Shown: in pieces, positions 44,945 to 57,772 of the stretch
Position numbering within the stretch: the first letter of the stretch is position 1
How the letters are laid out: every line of letters starts with the position of its first letter
From: Marsupella aquatica
Lineage: Eukaryota > Marchantiophyta
Reading direction: 5' to 3'
DNA: 64,000 nt
Assembly: GCA_973895155.1 (NCBI GenBank)
Contig: OZ316897.1
Coordinates: 11,346,001 to 11,410,000 of the forward strand
Notes under the pieces: model-generated
What the model was told of the DNA's origin: nothing
Seen by the model: only the letters and a program-made list of their open reading frames with translations
The model's database searches: none
Position numbers and translations under genes: made by a program

Positions 44945-47639
44945 ATCGTTTGATAAGCAGGTGACAAGGGTTTTTTAAAATCAAATATGGGAATATTCTT
45001 GGAATATTCCATTAAGTTAGGGGTAAAAAAATTCCTAAAAAACTTTATTGACTTAACTTTTAGGGTGTTTATTCCCCCAAAACTTTGAGCGTGATATGGG
45101 ACACCCCTTGGATTGAGGCCCCCGAGGGCACAGGTATTGAACTAGTAAACTCTAAAACATTCAGCTTTCTTCAAAGCATACATGAAAAAACCCAGCCCAA
45201 ATGGATTTGACCCTTGGTAAGATCACATATTAAAGAAGTAGATTTGGTTGTGTGCATGCAAGGGACCATTATCCACTTCTTCACATGTGCATGCTAAAGT
45301 ATGCAATAAGTTCAATGCCAATAGCCGCCCCCAGCAAGGTACTTGTTATCCTTGCTGCAATGTCACCTGATTCTACCAACTTACCCACACCACGGTTCAT
45401 CCAAATCGGGTTCATAGAGATAGTCTAAACTGTCTCTAAATTGCTAATGACGGCCTCTGAAGGCATTTTTTCTGGACCCACATCTCTATGCCTTCTTGTG
45501 TACTTTCTTTCTTGCTTTCTCTTAGAACATGAATTGGTCGGCATGCCACTCTCTCATTGGACTGCTTACCTTAGTTCTACAAGATATAGATCTGGAGCTA
45601 TATTGCAAAGGCAAGTCTTTGTAACAATAATGTTCAACAACTGCAAATTAGGTTTTCTTGGGGATTTTCCTCCTCCTTATTGTCTTGAAAGTTACCTGAA
45701 TTTAATAAGAAATGGCGACATGCATAAGGAGTGCCACCAGTCCTCAACAGCAACCCTCAAAGTTGGCACAACGTGGATGATAGGCTCTACAGCCCTCCAT
45801 CTTAAGAACAATCACTAGTTTCTATAGTTTTGAAAAGTCACAAAAGAGACATTGTGATAAGGGAGCTTACCCCAAAATGCCAAAACTATTACCACATCTT
45901 GCATTATTGATTCCTTTTACTAGGAAACTTAATGGTTGGACGAGCTTAATGAATCAATGAGCAACTTAACCCTCATACAAGAAAACCTTACAGACCTCAA
46001 ATGGACCCACAACTTTGTCAAGAGCTTACTTGGACTTCATGAAGTATTTTTCCCGAGGTAACAAATTTCACCAAACTTAGATAGTACATTTTTGTTTTCT
46101 TTTGTTAAAATCCATTTTAGCTAGTTTTAGTTTAGGTTTGAGGCATGAAAGGGTATGCCCTTTCACCCTCCAAATAAGGAAGACCTTCACTCTGGTCTCT
46201 ACCACTATATAGGTTAGATGTTTTTCCTTTGTTGGGGTTGAAGTTCTTCCTTTGTTCCGAGAGGAGGAAAGGAGAAGTTACCCGCAAGTTTGCTCCGGCA
46301 AACTTTGTCCCTTGTCAGGTTAGGAATAGCCTAGAGCTAAGTGAAGTTTAGGCTATGGCCGAGGTTGTATTAAGGAGTCTTCTTCCCTTCTTTGGTGTTG
46401 ATGTTTGTTTCACCACACCTTCGAAGTAAAACCTTGTATTACTCATGTTTCGAAGACCCGAGTCGACAGATTCCATCATGTCGGTGACTTGACCTCGTCT
46501 TTGAACTTTTGGAGTTAAGCTATGGTGATAGAGAATTGCTTGAGCACGGGATGCTAAGATTTCTCGATGCACCTAGACTTTGGATTCTGTTTGTGAACGA
46601 TGATGCAGACATTCATCTCTTTTAGTACCGCAAGGATGTCGAAGTAGTATTCTATTAGCCATTTCCAAGTACCGCCCTTGAGGAAAGGAAATGCATGTTG
46701 ACGGCATTTTAATATGACTCTCTAGTAGCCATTCTGAGCCAGAAAGAAGCGATGGGTTCTCCATCTTAAGTCCTCGATCACTTATAGAATGATGAAGGGA
46801 AGGAACCTTGACATATGTCAGCCTCTCTCTTCATACCCCGAAAGCATACTTTTTTCTTGTGTTTTGTTCTTTAAGTTGACTCATTTTTGTTAATTTGCAT
46901 TTTTGTGAGACCATAGAGCTCTGAGTCCAAGCTCTTTAAACCACTCAAAGTTCGTTAAAACCCTCAATCCATTACAACTTGTTCCTTACGGGATCGAATA
47001 CCAAGTCGGAAGACCGTAAATTGTGCTTTTTGGTTTTCCCTGGCACACTACAGACATTGCTAATGGAGACATTAAAACATGATCTAGCTCAGCTGAACTC
47101 AACTCAACTCAAGGCCTTGCTCAACACTATTTTATCCTTTGTATCAGTTATCTTATAGAGACCTAGTTTTACAATTCAAGCACATGACAATTTGCCTAGT
47201 TCAGCTCAGCTCAACATCACTCAAACTTGCTCCTCTACATTATGATTTTGCAGAATTAGCACCGGGATTAGCACACCCAGAATTATAATTGGATAAATCA
47301 ATCATCTTTAATCAGTTCAGGTGAACTGAAACAAACCACTTTGATGGTTCATTAAATGGTCACAAATAATGCAGTCTCAATGTTTTGGCTCAATGTTGGG
47401 GCTGCCTCTCAGCAAACTTTTGTTGACCTTTAGTAAGCTTGATCAAAATTAATTAAGGTAAGCATATATTGTCGTGACCAAAGTTTCATAAGCACAAGTT
47501 ATTCATTGAATCAAACCGCTTTCGTTCAAAACTGGTCATCACTACAACATATTTGGCACTTTTCGTGGTACTGCTTTATGGTGTGGTAGAAATCAATATA
47601 ATCTGAAAAAATGGTGATTGGCTCTCCGTTGCCCTCTGG
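44945..47639. other. Intergenic repeats, no supported gene
   Basis: Contains the repeat at 45140-45325 and transposon-like text (AGGAATAGCCTAGAGC, TTAGTTTAGGTTTGAGGCATG). CACTACAACATATTTGGCAC at 47528-47547 looks like a CACTA-type terminus, but no partner is seen. ORFs are short and without domains. Confidence 0.45.
45140..45325 (+). repeat. Dispersed repeat, inverted copy at 55.6 kb
   Basis: GTAAGATCACATATTAAAGA, GGACCATTATCCACTT and AGTATGCAATAAGTTCA are the reverse complement of segments at 55585-55735, about 85-90% identical by eye. Confidence 0.8.
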
Positions 47640-50600
47640 TCATTCTTGAAAAAACCCATAGCCTGTGCGATTGTAATAGCCTTCGCGAGCACGCACATCA
47701 GCAGCAACAGGAATAGGCGATTTGATTAGCCAGAAGGACTTTTTCAGAAGTAGAAGAACAAAGACCAAGATGAAGCCCAATGCTGTTCCAATCTCAAGGG
47801 CCAGAACAGAGACCCAGTTCTCAAAATTTGACCAAGTTGAGCCATCCTTTGCCGTGCTGGTGAATGTTGGAAATGTGACACAGTAAGAACTTACCGGGAA
47901 TCCGCTGAGATATGGGTTTCCAGGTCTGTAGTTTGAAACATTGTCAAATGTTGCAAACTGTTCCCCGGTTGGAATGCATCCACTGAAATTGTTTCCTGCC
48001 ATCTTAAGGACTTCTAAGGACGTCAGGTTCAAAAGAGAGGACGGGATGGTGCCATTGAGGTTGTTGAATGAGACATCCAAGGATTCCAATGCTGCTAGCG
48101 AGCCAATAGTTTCCGGTAAGGAAGCCGTGAACAAATTATGCGATACATTGAGAGTTTTCAAGAGCGTTAGAACTCCCAAGCTTGAAGGGATCTCACCCGT
48201 CAACTGATTCATCGAGATGTCAATCAAAGCCAAAGTTGGAAGAATGTATGCATACGTGGTATGGACTCCTTTGTTTGTGATGTCCACTTGCTGAGCCTGA
48301 GAAACCTCACTTTCATCAAAGGAATACCATTCTATTCTTCCATCATTATAGTAGGTAACTCCTTCGTTGATTAAAAACGTCAAAACTGAAACAATTGAAG
48401 TCCTGTCCTTTGCACCCTTCTTCATTCCACCAAGAACAATCATATTGTTTGGTACATTGCCGCTGAAAGAGTTGTGTGACAGGTCCAAAAACTGCAGCTG
48501 AGGCAGCCCCCACACCCATTTTGGTATCTCTCCTTCCAAATTGTTGAAACTCAATATGAGGACACGAATTGAGGCCAACTGTTTCGAGAAGGCTGGAATT
48601 GCCCCACGCAAGACATTGTGGCTTAGATCCAGAACCTGCAGCTTGTTGCAATTTTCCAACGACTTAGGAAACTCACCACTCAAAATGTTGTGTGATAAAT
48701 CCAACGTCATAAGCGATTGCAGATTGCTGAAGTCGAGGGAGATGGTAAGGCTCAGTGAGTTGTTGTTGAGAAGCAAAACTTGAATGTTTGTGCAATTGCT
48801 TAGCAATGGCGGAATTGAACCATGGAAGTTGTTGGAGGACAAATCAAGAACCTTCAAAGTGGAGTTCAACCCCAGCCAACCTGGTATGCTACCTGAAAGC
48901 CAGTTAGTGGACAGATTCAGATGAATTAAATCATGGAAGCTCTTGAAGCTTTTAGGGATTTCTCCAGACAGGAAGTTCTCTTCCAAGCTCAGCATCCTCA
49001 AGTCCAACTTTCCAAGCTCTGCTGGAATGGTGCCTTTCAAGCGGTTTCGGCCAAGGACAATATCTCGCATGAATGTGAGATTGCCAAAACTCCTGGGAAT
49101 TGGTCCAGTGAAGCTATTTTCCATTAGATCCATAACTCCAAGGTTGGTAAGAGCCCCCAACTCAATGGGAATATGGCCACTTAGGTGATTGCGAGAGCAA
49201 GAAAAAGCCACCAGGCTTGTGAGGTTTCCCAAAATGTTGGGAATGGATCCAGTCAAGTTGTTTTGATTGAGTCCTAGAGTCTGCAAGTTTGTTAGAGCCC
49301 CCAACACCTTTGGAATTCCACCAACTAGTTGATTAGAGCCCAACTCAAAGTCTACTAAAAATGTGAGGTTCCCCATAGTGCTGGGAATGGACCCATTCAA
49401 GTTGTTGTCATTCAGTGCTAGACTCTCCAAGTACGTGATGTTCCCCAAAATGCTAGGAATGGATCCAGTCAAGCTGTTATACTCGAGTCCTACATTCACC
49501 AAATTACTGAGAGCCCCCAACGCCTTCGGAATATCACCAACAAGGTGATAATTATAGCCCAAGTCAAGGTCAATTAGATTTGTGAGGTTCCCCAAAGTGC
49601 TGGGAATGGATCCACTCAAGTTGTTTTGGAGTATGTATAGAAACTGTAAACTGTTGAGGGCCCCCAACTCCTTTGGAATACTACCATTTAATTGATTATA
49701 CCCCAAGAACAAATACTGCATATTAGTGAGGTTCCCCAAAGTGTTGGGAATGGATCCAGTCAAGCTGTTATATTCCAGATCTAAATTCCACAAGTTTGTG
49801 AGAGCTCCCAACTCCTTTGGAATATCACCAACTAGTTGAATATTCCTACTCGCCCAAAATAACTGTAAATTTGTGAGGTTCCCTAGAGTGTTGGGCATGG
49901 ATCCAGTCAAGTTGTTTTGGGATATATCTAGATTCTCCAACTTGCTGAGAGCCCCCAACTCCTTGGGAATAACACCAACTAGGTAATTATTGTTCAACTG
50001 AAGGTCTAGTAAATTTGTGAGGTTCCCAAAAGTGCTGGGAATTGATCCAATAAAGCTGTTCTCCGAGAGGTAGAGAACCTGTATCCTGACAAGAGCTTTA
50101 AAGTCTGGAATAGTCTGGAATAGTAGTTGATTAACGTCCAACTCAAGGTCTACTAAATTTGTCAGGTTCCCCAAACTCTTGGGAACTAGGCCAGTGAAAT
50201 CATTTAGCCCTAGCACTAGAAGATCCAACTTGACAAGAGATCCCAACTCCATGGGAATGTCACCATAGAGAGTATTTTGCGACAAGTCAAGTTTTTGCAG
50301 ATTGGTGAGATTCCCGAAACTTCTTGGAACGGGTCCAGAGAAGCTGTTCAGAGATAGATCTAGAAGCTCCAAGTTGATGAGAGCCCCCAAACTACGGGGA
50401 ATCCTACCCGACAGGCTGTTCCAGTTGAAATCGATCATCCGAAGCCCTCCGCAAAGACTCAAGCTTCCAGGAATCTCTCCAGCGAAATTATTGCTGGAGA
50501 GATTCAAACTCGTGAGAAAGGACAGGTTCCCCAAGGCTGGGTTGATCAGACCACTAAGCTGCATTTGAGATAGATCTAGACTCACCACTCGTTTGGCCCT

Positions 50601-51718
50601 GTTGCAAGTGACTCCTTCCCAGCCTGAGCAAACGTTGGGGCGAGTGTTGATGTTCCAGCTGACAAGGGTATTGTCCAATTTTCCATCCATCGATGCTTTG
50701 AAAGCAAGTAGTGCGTCCCTGTTCCAAACGAGACACCCATACATATAGTCAGGGTAGATAGTCTCTTACGTAATATTCACTTTCAATTGGGTTTTTGGAA
50801 GAAATTATGCATCATGTGAACATCAGGGTTTCCCATTTCCATGTAATTTGGAACGTACTAATTCTTTAATGTACATACGTTTAACACCTATTTCATTTGG
50901 TATATCTCGTTTGGTATATCAGATTTGGTACTTTGCCACTATTTATTTTGTGAAATGTTCACTGAGTGTTTGGGTTTAATTATTAATACTAAGACACTGC
51001 TATATTAGAATGCCACTCTTTTCGTAAAAGGCCTCCATTTTTTTGGTTTCGATCCATATGGGCAGGGTTACGAAAAACTGGTAAAATAACAAATTTACAG
51101 AAAAACACTGGTAAGTAAGAGTCATAAGCTCGGGTAGGATCTCCACACAAAACCTTGGAACTCAGATGGCATCCCACCCAGAATACTCTTTGGATAACAG
51201 TCAACATCCATGTTTTCTCAAAGATTTCACAGGAGCTTCAGAATCCTATTCAAGCAAAACGTTTGGGCTGAGTATCCTATCCGAGCTTATAGCTCTGCAA
51301 GGTAGACTGGAAAAAACAAATATACTATATTATTATTACTATATATATAATACTACACTGCAGAAAGATTGAATAGTTGCAATGAGGTTTAGTGTTACCT
51401 GTCAGTAACGTTTGTGCTTCGAGTCACGGCGGCGGTGGAGATTGATCGGCCTTGGAGAGCACGGGCGATGGCTTTCTGACGACCTTTGAGTATAACGAGG
51501 GCCTCATCTGTCGGAGCAGCATCATGGGTTGGAGCAGCATGCGTTGCACAATGCGGACCCTGAATCGTAGAAAAACCTCGAATTGATCCGTGCTTCGGAA
51601 CACAAGTTACCGGCTCAGCTTTCTCAGCAATGGAGCTGGAGCTCACGAAATGGAGAAGAATGTGCACCGTGGTGAGGACTCGTAGAAAGCATGTACACAA
51701 TGATACTCTTGACGCCAT
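47640..51718 (-). CDS. Leucine-rich-repeat receptor-like protein (RLP), two exons
   Basis: Exons 51399-51718 and 47640-50718 join in phase (GACAG then GGACGC, GT-AG) to give 1132 aa. Exon 1 encodes a signal peptide (MASRVSLCTCFLRVLTTVHI) and a Ser/Thr/Ala-rich linker. Exon 2 begins with an LRRNT-type cap (DALLAFKASMDG, CSGWEGVTCNRAKRV). About 30 plant-type LRRs follow (LxxLxxLxLxxNxLxGxIPxxLGxLxxL), with an island of about 70 residues near the C-terminal repeats (GGMKKGAKDRTSIVSVLTFL to VDITNKGVHTTYAYIL). A Cys-containing cap, one transmembrane helix (ALGFILVFVLLLL) and a short cytoplasmic tail complete it. No kinase domain, so it would need a partner kinase at the plasma membrane. Typical RLP architecture for defence or development; ligand unknown. 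Frame intact over 3.1 kb. The 680-bp intron contains a (TAT)n-like AT stretch. Confidence 0.92.
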
Positions 51719-53203
51719 CTCGATCTACTAGAAGAGCTGGTGAGCCTGGACAATTGAAGGTGTAATGTCAGATTCCTTTTAGTTGTTTGAAGTGAAGCGG
51801 ATTAGGAATTCGAACTCCGAAATTCGTCTATCCAGGGAGTATAGAGGCCGGAAGTTGGAGGAGCGAAAGTTGTTTCTGGAGGCACGTACTTGAATTCTGG
51901 AAGAGGCACAATGTCATTGCAATCATGAAATATATGCTTCGATCAAGAGATTGAAGAGCAGCTACGTACAGCTGAGATCAGAACTTTAGCCAAGGCAGCC
52001 ATGGACATCGTATTTATCGTTCTATATCCGGATCTGAAGCGTACGTACTACGATCCACTGCAAGTCCACCATTTTCCCGGTGGGAAACATACTAGCAAGA
52101 CTAACCAATCGGCCACAGCAAGAAGAGAAACAAAGAAAGTGATGACACTGCAAGTGCAAGTAGTCTTTAGTTGGGGCACTGGAACAAGTTTAGATGAGAA
52201 GCCTCGTTGAACGAGGCAAAGAAATAGTACTGCAAGTAGTCTTTGGTCGGGGCACTGGAATAAGTTTAGATGAGAAGCCTCGTTGAACGAGGCAGAGAAA
52301 TAGTACAGGAGAAGATCAGGTAACAAGGGCTGCAGGTGAGAGTTCAAGGGCTCAATACTGACCGCGGAACTTATATCCCCGCTTACATCTAGAGAGCAGG
52401 TTAAGTGCTGACGGGAAATGGAACGCAATGCTTACCTCTAGCGTTGATAACGCTGGCTCAAAATCTGATTAAAGCATCTACGCATCGATTAGCCTTACAG
52501 ACCCGGCTCCGATTGCAAACTCTCAGCACTCAGGAAGCCAATCAGCGCAGTCACGCTTGAATGTGTGCTGATTGTGCGTGCAATGTGTTCTGCAGACAGC
52601 AGGCGGGAGAGCAGGAACGCTCAAAATCGGGGTGGAATCAGTTGCCTGATTGATCTAAAGCGCGATGGCGCCGCGTCATACGCACCATCAAAAAAAGATT
52701 CAATACAAGCTGTTTGAAGCTGTACGCCGCTTCAATCTCAGGGGTAACGCAACTGCCCCCTCTCGCGCGGATCTCAGGAACCCGTGTTGAAAATGTATCT
52801 GTTGATTCAGGACGTTCGTCTGCTTCACTCCCATGCATTTCTATAGGACTACCACATCTGCGTCTCGATCCCGGAGTCAGGCACCTACGAAGGAACTCCG
52901 ACAATGAGACTCTTCCGGTTTGGATTCCCTTTATAGGACAACTACATAGAGCAATTGAAGGAATCGCAATAACTTGCGGGATATTTGCTGAATTGACAAT
53001 TCAATGTTTGACAATTCAATGTTCTATCTCCGTGACATCATAGCTGCGCTGCCGTCAGCATTTTCGGACGAGTAAATCTGACTTGAGTCCACAGGGATCT
53101 GCTTTCAGATGTGATCCGCGTTGATCTTTCCCTTTTTGACTCGAATTTCGAGTCACTGTTTCACTTGCATGGACAGACAGAAAGAGAGTTCCGCCGAGTT
53201 CGT
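51719..53203. other. 5' flank of the RLP gene and intergenic DNA
   Basis: No supported gene. Contains the 76-bp duplication at 52156-52308. TTGACAATTCAATGTT is duplicated near 52994-53022. Confidence 0.45.
52156..52308. repeat. 76-bp tandem duplication
   Basis: GCAAGTAGTCTTT(A/G)GT(T/C)GGGG to GAAATAGTAC is present at 52156 and 52232 with about five mismatches. Each copy contains the hairpin GCCTCGTTGAACGAGGC. Confidence 0.95.
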
Positions 53204-53911
53204 TAAAGCCTCAAATCACTCACTGTCTTGCAATATTTAAACCATTCTCGATTACTTTGTCAAAAAAATGAAATCCGTCTGGGGAACCTTCAAAAGCACG
53301 CTGTGCTTGTCGCTCTCCAGACCTAGATGAAAGCACTCCAAGAAGGGGAGGAGGACCAGGACTTGAGGCTGGCGACTACAAATACCAGAGTGCACACGGA
53401 TTATTCCCCACTCCTTATGTTAGCCTCATTGCTAAACATATAGCCTGCCGAGAGTATGAAGACAATCTATAAGTAAGGCTCTGATGTCCTCAAGTTAAGT
53501 TTATGTCTTAAAGACACCACTCATTGTTGCGCAGGCAGGGTTCGCCACATCCGCAATTCGTGAGGCTTCCAACATCTGCCAGCTTTTACACGAGAAGGTC
53601 ATAATGGTTGCGACCAGAATAAAGTAACCTCACAGGCTTCCTTGCCTGCCTTCTTACCCTGCCTTGCGTTCCTGAACTCACTGTCATACTCTGTTGTAGG
53701 CATATATCCACCACTAGCCCCTCTCCCTCGTTTTGCCTGTAGGAAACCAATGGCAGTCAGCGTGTAAGGTTGACAGGAAACAAATCAAGCATAAGCCTAC
53801 TAGCTTCTCAACAGCACACTGATGATTTAATCTCAAAAGGGTTCAGCGCTTTCCGGACTTCCTCTCACTCTCTAATTACCCAGTTTTGCAGAAAATGGAA
53901 TAGCTTCACTG
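53204..53911 (+). repeat. Left arm of a 0.7-1.0-kb inverted duplication
   Basis: Reverse complement of 58546-59558, from AAAGC(C/A)TCAAATCACTC to GAAAATGGAATAGCTTCA, about 88-90% identical by eye. It lacks two segments found in the right arm: a 133-bp MITE and about 150 bp near 59120-59275. No coding signal. Confidence 0.9.
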
Positions 53912-54890
53912 CTTTGCGATGACCTCAACAGGACATATGCTGCATCAGGACCGTGAGCGGTTATCCTCCTTTTTGAATCCATCTCTTTTGTAGCCTGCTG
54001 CTGCCGACAAACATCACCAATGTAAGGTAAATATCACTGCATATACCTTAACTGTTATGAAGGTTGAGTATAATAGAGAAACCTGTAACATAAATTCTTG
54101 CACGCAAACCTGAGAGCTTGGTGCAATGTACCGTTTCTCCAACTCTTCTGCCAGCTGTCTAATTATGGGAAAATTTTGTCAACAAAGTAAGTTACTTGAA
54201 ATCCAAGACACCCAAGATTATAGAGACAAGATTCGAACGTACTAAGCTCAGTATGCCTCATGTCGAGAGCACTAACCATGTCTTGAAAGGCAACTAAGGT
54301 AAGCCTACTGTAAAGGTACAGTTTCAAACTGAAATTTTCTAAACTCCCACACTACTTTCAAACCGGGACATGCATTGTGATAGCGTGTGACTACAGCCAA
54401 GATTTCTTTGAAGGAGCTTGAGAATCTGCTTTGACGTAAGACAGAATGTCAATTCACAAACTAAGCTAACTCAACAGAATGACTACAAAACTTGGCACTA
54501 CAGTAGACCACTTCTCTAAAGTACTTCAGTAAATTACTCCTTTCAACACTCGGCTAACAACAGCCCAAGAATTTGTTACACCTGGGAATGATGCCTTTGT
54601 GGATGCTGCAAGTGTTTAAGATCAAGCCCGAAAACCAATGCAAACCAAAATGCTGAGTCACCAGTGCAAAAGCATTTCAAAAGAATGCTTAACAAGTAAA
54701 CAATCAGCTTTCAATCCATCAAAAGGTTTGAGCTTCATCAAGTTGATTTGGCCGGAGCGCAGCATTGGGGACTGTGACGTGCACTGTATGGGGCCCTGGG
54801 CCAGGAAAATGGGGGAGCATTAAAGCGTGGTGCTAGTGAGGGTTGGGGATATATGCTGTAAAGTATTGTGTACCATGTGGTTATGACAAT
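53912..54890. other. Intergenic DNA between duplication arms, nothing recognised
   Basis: Short ORFs only, no repeat or RNA gene that I can identify. Confidence 0.4.
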
Positions 54891-54894
54891 GCAC

Positions 54895-55280
54895 ATTGCA
54901 AAGCAACAGAACTTTGTTTTATTACTTTCAGTGGCCATTGACATAAGTTTGTCTTTTTACTTGCTTTATTACTTTCAATTTATGGCAGTTAACAGAACTT
55001 TGCTTTATTACCTTTTCTTGGAATGGTCTTTCTTATATATAACAGTGAAAACCCCCATTGACATAACTTTGTCTTATTACTTGCTTTATTACTTTCAACG
55101 GCAGTTAACAGAACTTTGCTTTAAAACAATTCCTCGGAAAGGAGGAAACAAGCAGCCACATAAGGTCAAAACGAATGCAGCCCCCAGGGGCCAGAGGGGG
55201 CAAGTCTTTGCTTTATTACTTTTGCTGGCAGTAGCTTTGCTTTATCATTTTCATTGACCCTAACTTTGCTTTATTACTTT
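54895..55280. repeat. Degenerate tandem repeat based on ACTTTGCTTTATTACTTTC
   Basis: The core TTTGCTTTATTAC or a close form (T/CTTGCTTTATTACTTTCA) occurs about nine times. It is organised in two larger copies of CATTGACATAA(G/C)TTTGTCTT to GGCAGTTAACAGAACTTTGC at 54937-55008 and 55057-55118. The ORF at 54868-55257 is an artefact of it. Confidence 0.8.
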
Positions 55281-55564
55281 CAATGGTTGTTGACTATAGT
55301 GGCTCTTACAGTCTACCATGCATAGTCCATTCTGTGGGTAAATGCAGGCTGGTTGTCCAGTCCCCTAAAATAACAGTGCCTTCCTTTGTGAATGCACCAA
55401 AAACTGCACCATCTGTAAGTACAGGTACATGTCACTCAATGACAAATACATAAGTGCATTTCTCTCTATAAGAATGCACATGCAGTGGACAACGCCACAC
55501 AGCAGCACGTTTCATGCCAATGTGTAATGTGTATGACCTGACAATGCATATAATTGAGAAAGTG

Positions 55565-55740
55565 CATAAGCAATTTTGAATGAACTTATTGCATACTTTA
55601 GCATGCACATATGAAAAAGTGGATAATGGTCCCATGCTCACAATAATCTACTTCTTTAATATGTGATCTTACCAAGGGCTGGGGTTTTTTATTATGTCTG
55701 CTTTGACAAAAGCTGAATTTTTTAGAGTTTTCTTTCTCTT
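55565..55740 (-). repeat. Inverted partner of the 45140-45325 repeat
   Basis: GAACTTATTGCATACTTTAG, AAGTGGATAATGGTCCC and CTTTAATATGTGATCTTACC match the reverse complement of the 45.2-kb copy. Confidence 0.8.
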
Positions 55741-56974
55741 GTAAGATCTTGACTTTCTCTCACCGCAAGGTCTCAGCCCAAAGTTTTCTGCAAACAATTC
55801 AGAGAATATGGGGAAACAGCTGAACTTTCTTTGTTGTGAAGGTAACACTGTTGTTTTAGGAACTAGGTGAAAGTCCCTTTAATTAACAAAATTTACCCTT
55901 TTTGCTCGTCATTCAGGTTCTTGGAATGGCTGCAAATAAAGGAGTTAGCTTAAATTCCTTGGAGGAAGAGCAAGAAGCAGGCATGCTATACCTGCCCTCT
56001 ATTACTTAATTGTGAAGCTTGTCCAGGAACAAAACAATTTTTTCATGAAGAATGGAGAGGAAAACCAGATTTCAGCTATGGTTGAAATATTCTTAAGTTT
56101 GGGAAAATGTAGCCTGAGTGTATTTTCTTTTCCTATTTTCAGATCTAAGCTTCATGATGCCCATGCCCACTTTCTTATCACTAGTAAATATTTCCATAGT
56201 TATTGGCAGGAGCAGTAGTGGTCAAACAGATAGTGAAATGAGAGAGCAGCATAGTGGCAGACACAGCCATTAGTTAACATCTATACGTACAGTGAATGAA
56301 AGGGTTTTGGGGGTTTTAGTTCCGAGCCAAAAACATCTGTGATTTCAGTTATACCAGTAGGCAAAATGTGAGAATAGTTAAAAATCTATGATCAGGAGTG
56401 TCAACGAGGAAAAAATGCATGATTATGAGTTCCATTGAATGCTGCAAATCCTCTATTGAATACTGAACTCTGAGTTGCCCCAGAATCAAAACCAGACAAT
56501 CATAAGTAAATCACCAAAGCTTTACTCGATCGAGGAGAAAGCTAGCTTGAATTCTTAACTGGACAAACAGGAGAGCATCCACTAGATAGGAGTGGGGGAG
56601 AGCATAGCACAACACATGTTGAGTCCCCATTGTCAAAACACCCTGCGTCCTTTCACAAGGACAGTAAACGATGCAGAAAAAACACAAAATGACAGAAAGA
56701 ACGTCGAGACAAAGAACAATAAAGGGACAAAAACCCTTTCACAAGATCTCAACTGTTAAAAGACAACTGCATGGAATGGACAGATCAGCTGTGGTTGGTT
56801 GTGATGGACGCCATCTGCAGAAGTGACAAACAAGGTAAAAAAGATGAAGAGTCTTTGATTGCAATCATTGTCGAAGATCGAATCTCTCCAAAGGTGACTC
56901 CATCCCCTAAGTTTTTTGCACTGATGTTGTGGCTGTCCAAATTTTCAATTATAGTAAAATAGGTTTGTGTCCTT
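55741..56974. other. AT-rich intergenic DNA, nothing recognised
   Basis: Short ORFs without domains; no repeat identified. Confidence 0.4.
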
Positions 56975-57350
56975 GTTGAGCATTGATGACATTCATAATG
57001 GCATGCTCATAACCATCCAACAATCAAGTAGTCGACATATAGAGATATGCGTGATTCACCTCCACAAGAGGCTACGTCCACTGGGATGTCCACGGGAACA
57101 CACAAGAGCTTTACTGTACTCTAGGTTGACCGACCATACCAAGTATCCATAGCACAAGCTCTCTCCATCTTGCAACTGGCTCCAAAAAAATGAGTCTGAG
57201 TTCCCCCTATCAAAGCAAACACCGCTTGGGTAGAGTGTGTGTGTGCAGCATGACTAACCTAACCTAGTCTCCCGCCTAGTCTGCGACTAAGGTTAGCCCT
57301 AATTGCAGTACAATCGTAACTCTAGACCTAAGAGTGAATCTTAATAGTCC
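56975..57350 (+). repeat. Copy of the 14.9-15.26-kb LTR-like repeat
   Basis: TGTTGAGCATTGATGACATTC, GAGGCTACGTCCAC, GGGAACACACAAGAGCTTTA, AAAGCAAACACCGCTTGG and GACTAACCTAACCTAGTCTC follow the order of the copy at 14912-15260. Around 57080 a GTCCAC-bounded 12-bp duplication is present. Confidence 0.85.
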
Positions 57351-57772
57351 TGACAGTAGGTCCTCAATTGTTCTTCTACACAGTTCTGAAGAAATTGCTC
57401 TTAGAAAGTCCTGGTTGGAAACTTACAACTACAACCTTGGTCCGCAGTGGGGGAGGATGAGTTGTTGGTTTACTTGTGTCAAACGGATTTCTGTATTATA
57501 AGCATTAAGTGGTTGATTACACTCTTAGGTGCATATATTTTGAGCGGATATGCAGCTCACAGTTTGGGGGTGGAGAATCTCAATTTCTGGTATTTCACCT
57601 CCCACTTCCATAAACTGTGCTATATTTGCTTCACCATGATAGCGGTCTAGAATCTCCCAGGTCGAATGTGCAGAGCAACTACATTTGGGATTTTGTTCTG
57701 CAGGTTTTATCTAGATGTGCAAATTACCTATCATCGTCTACATTCAAGATTTTGTTCTGCAGGTTTTATTTA

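Noticed and set aside
47941-50736. Several plus-strand ORFs opposite the LRR gene
   Set aside because: Periodic antisense shadows of the LRR repeats, which are intact on the minus strand.
52638-53043. Overlapping ORFs on both strands near 52.7-53.0 kb
   Set aside because: Arg/Ser-rich translations on both strands without domain similarity; no splice chain.
54868-55257. ORF with aromatic-rich repeats
   Set aside because: Explained entirely by the TTTGCTTTATTAC tandem repeat.
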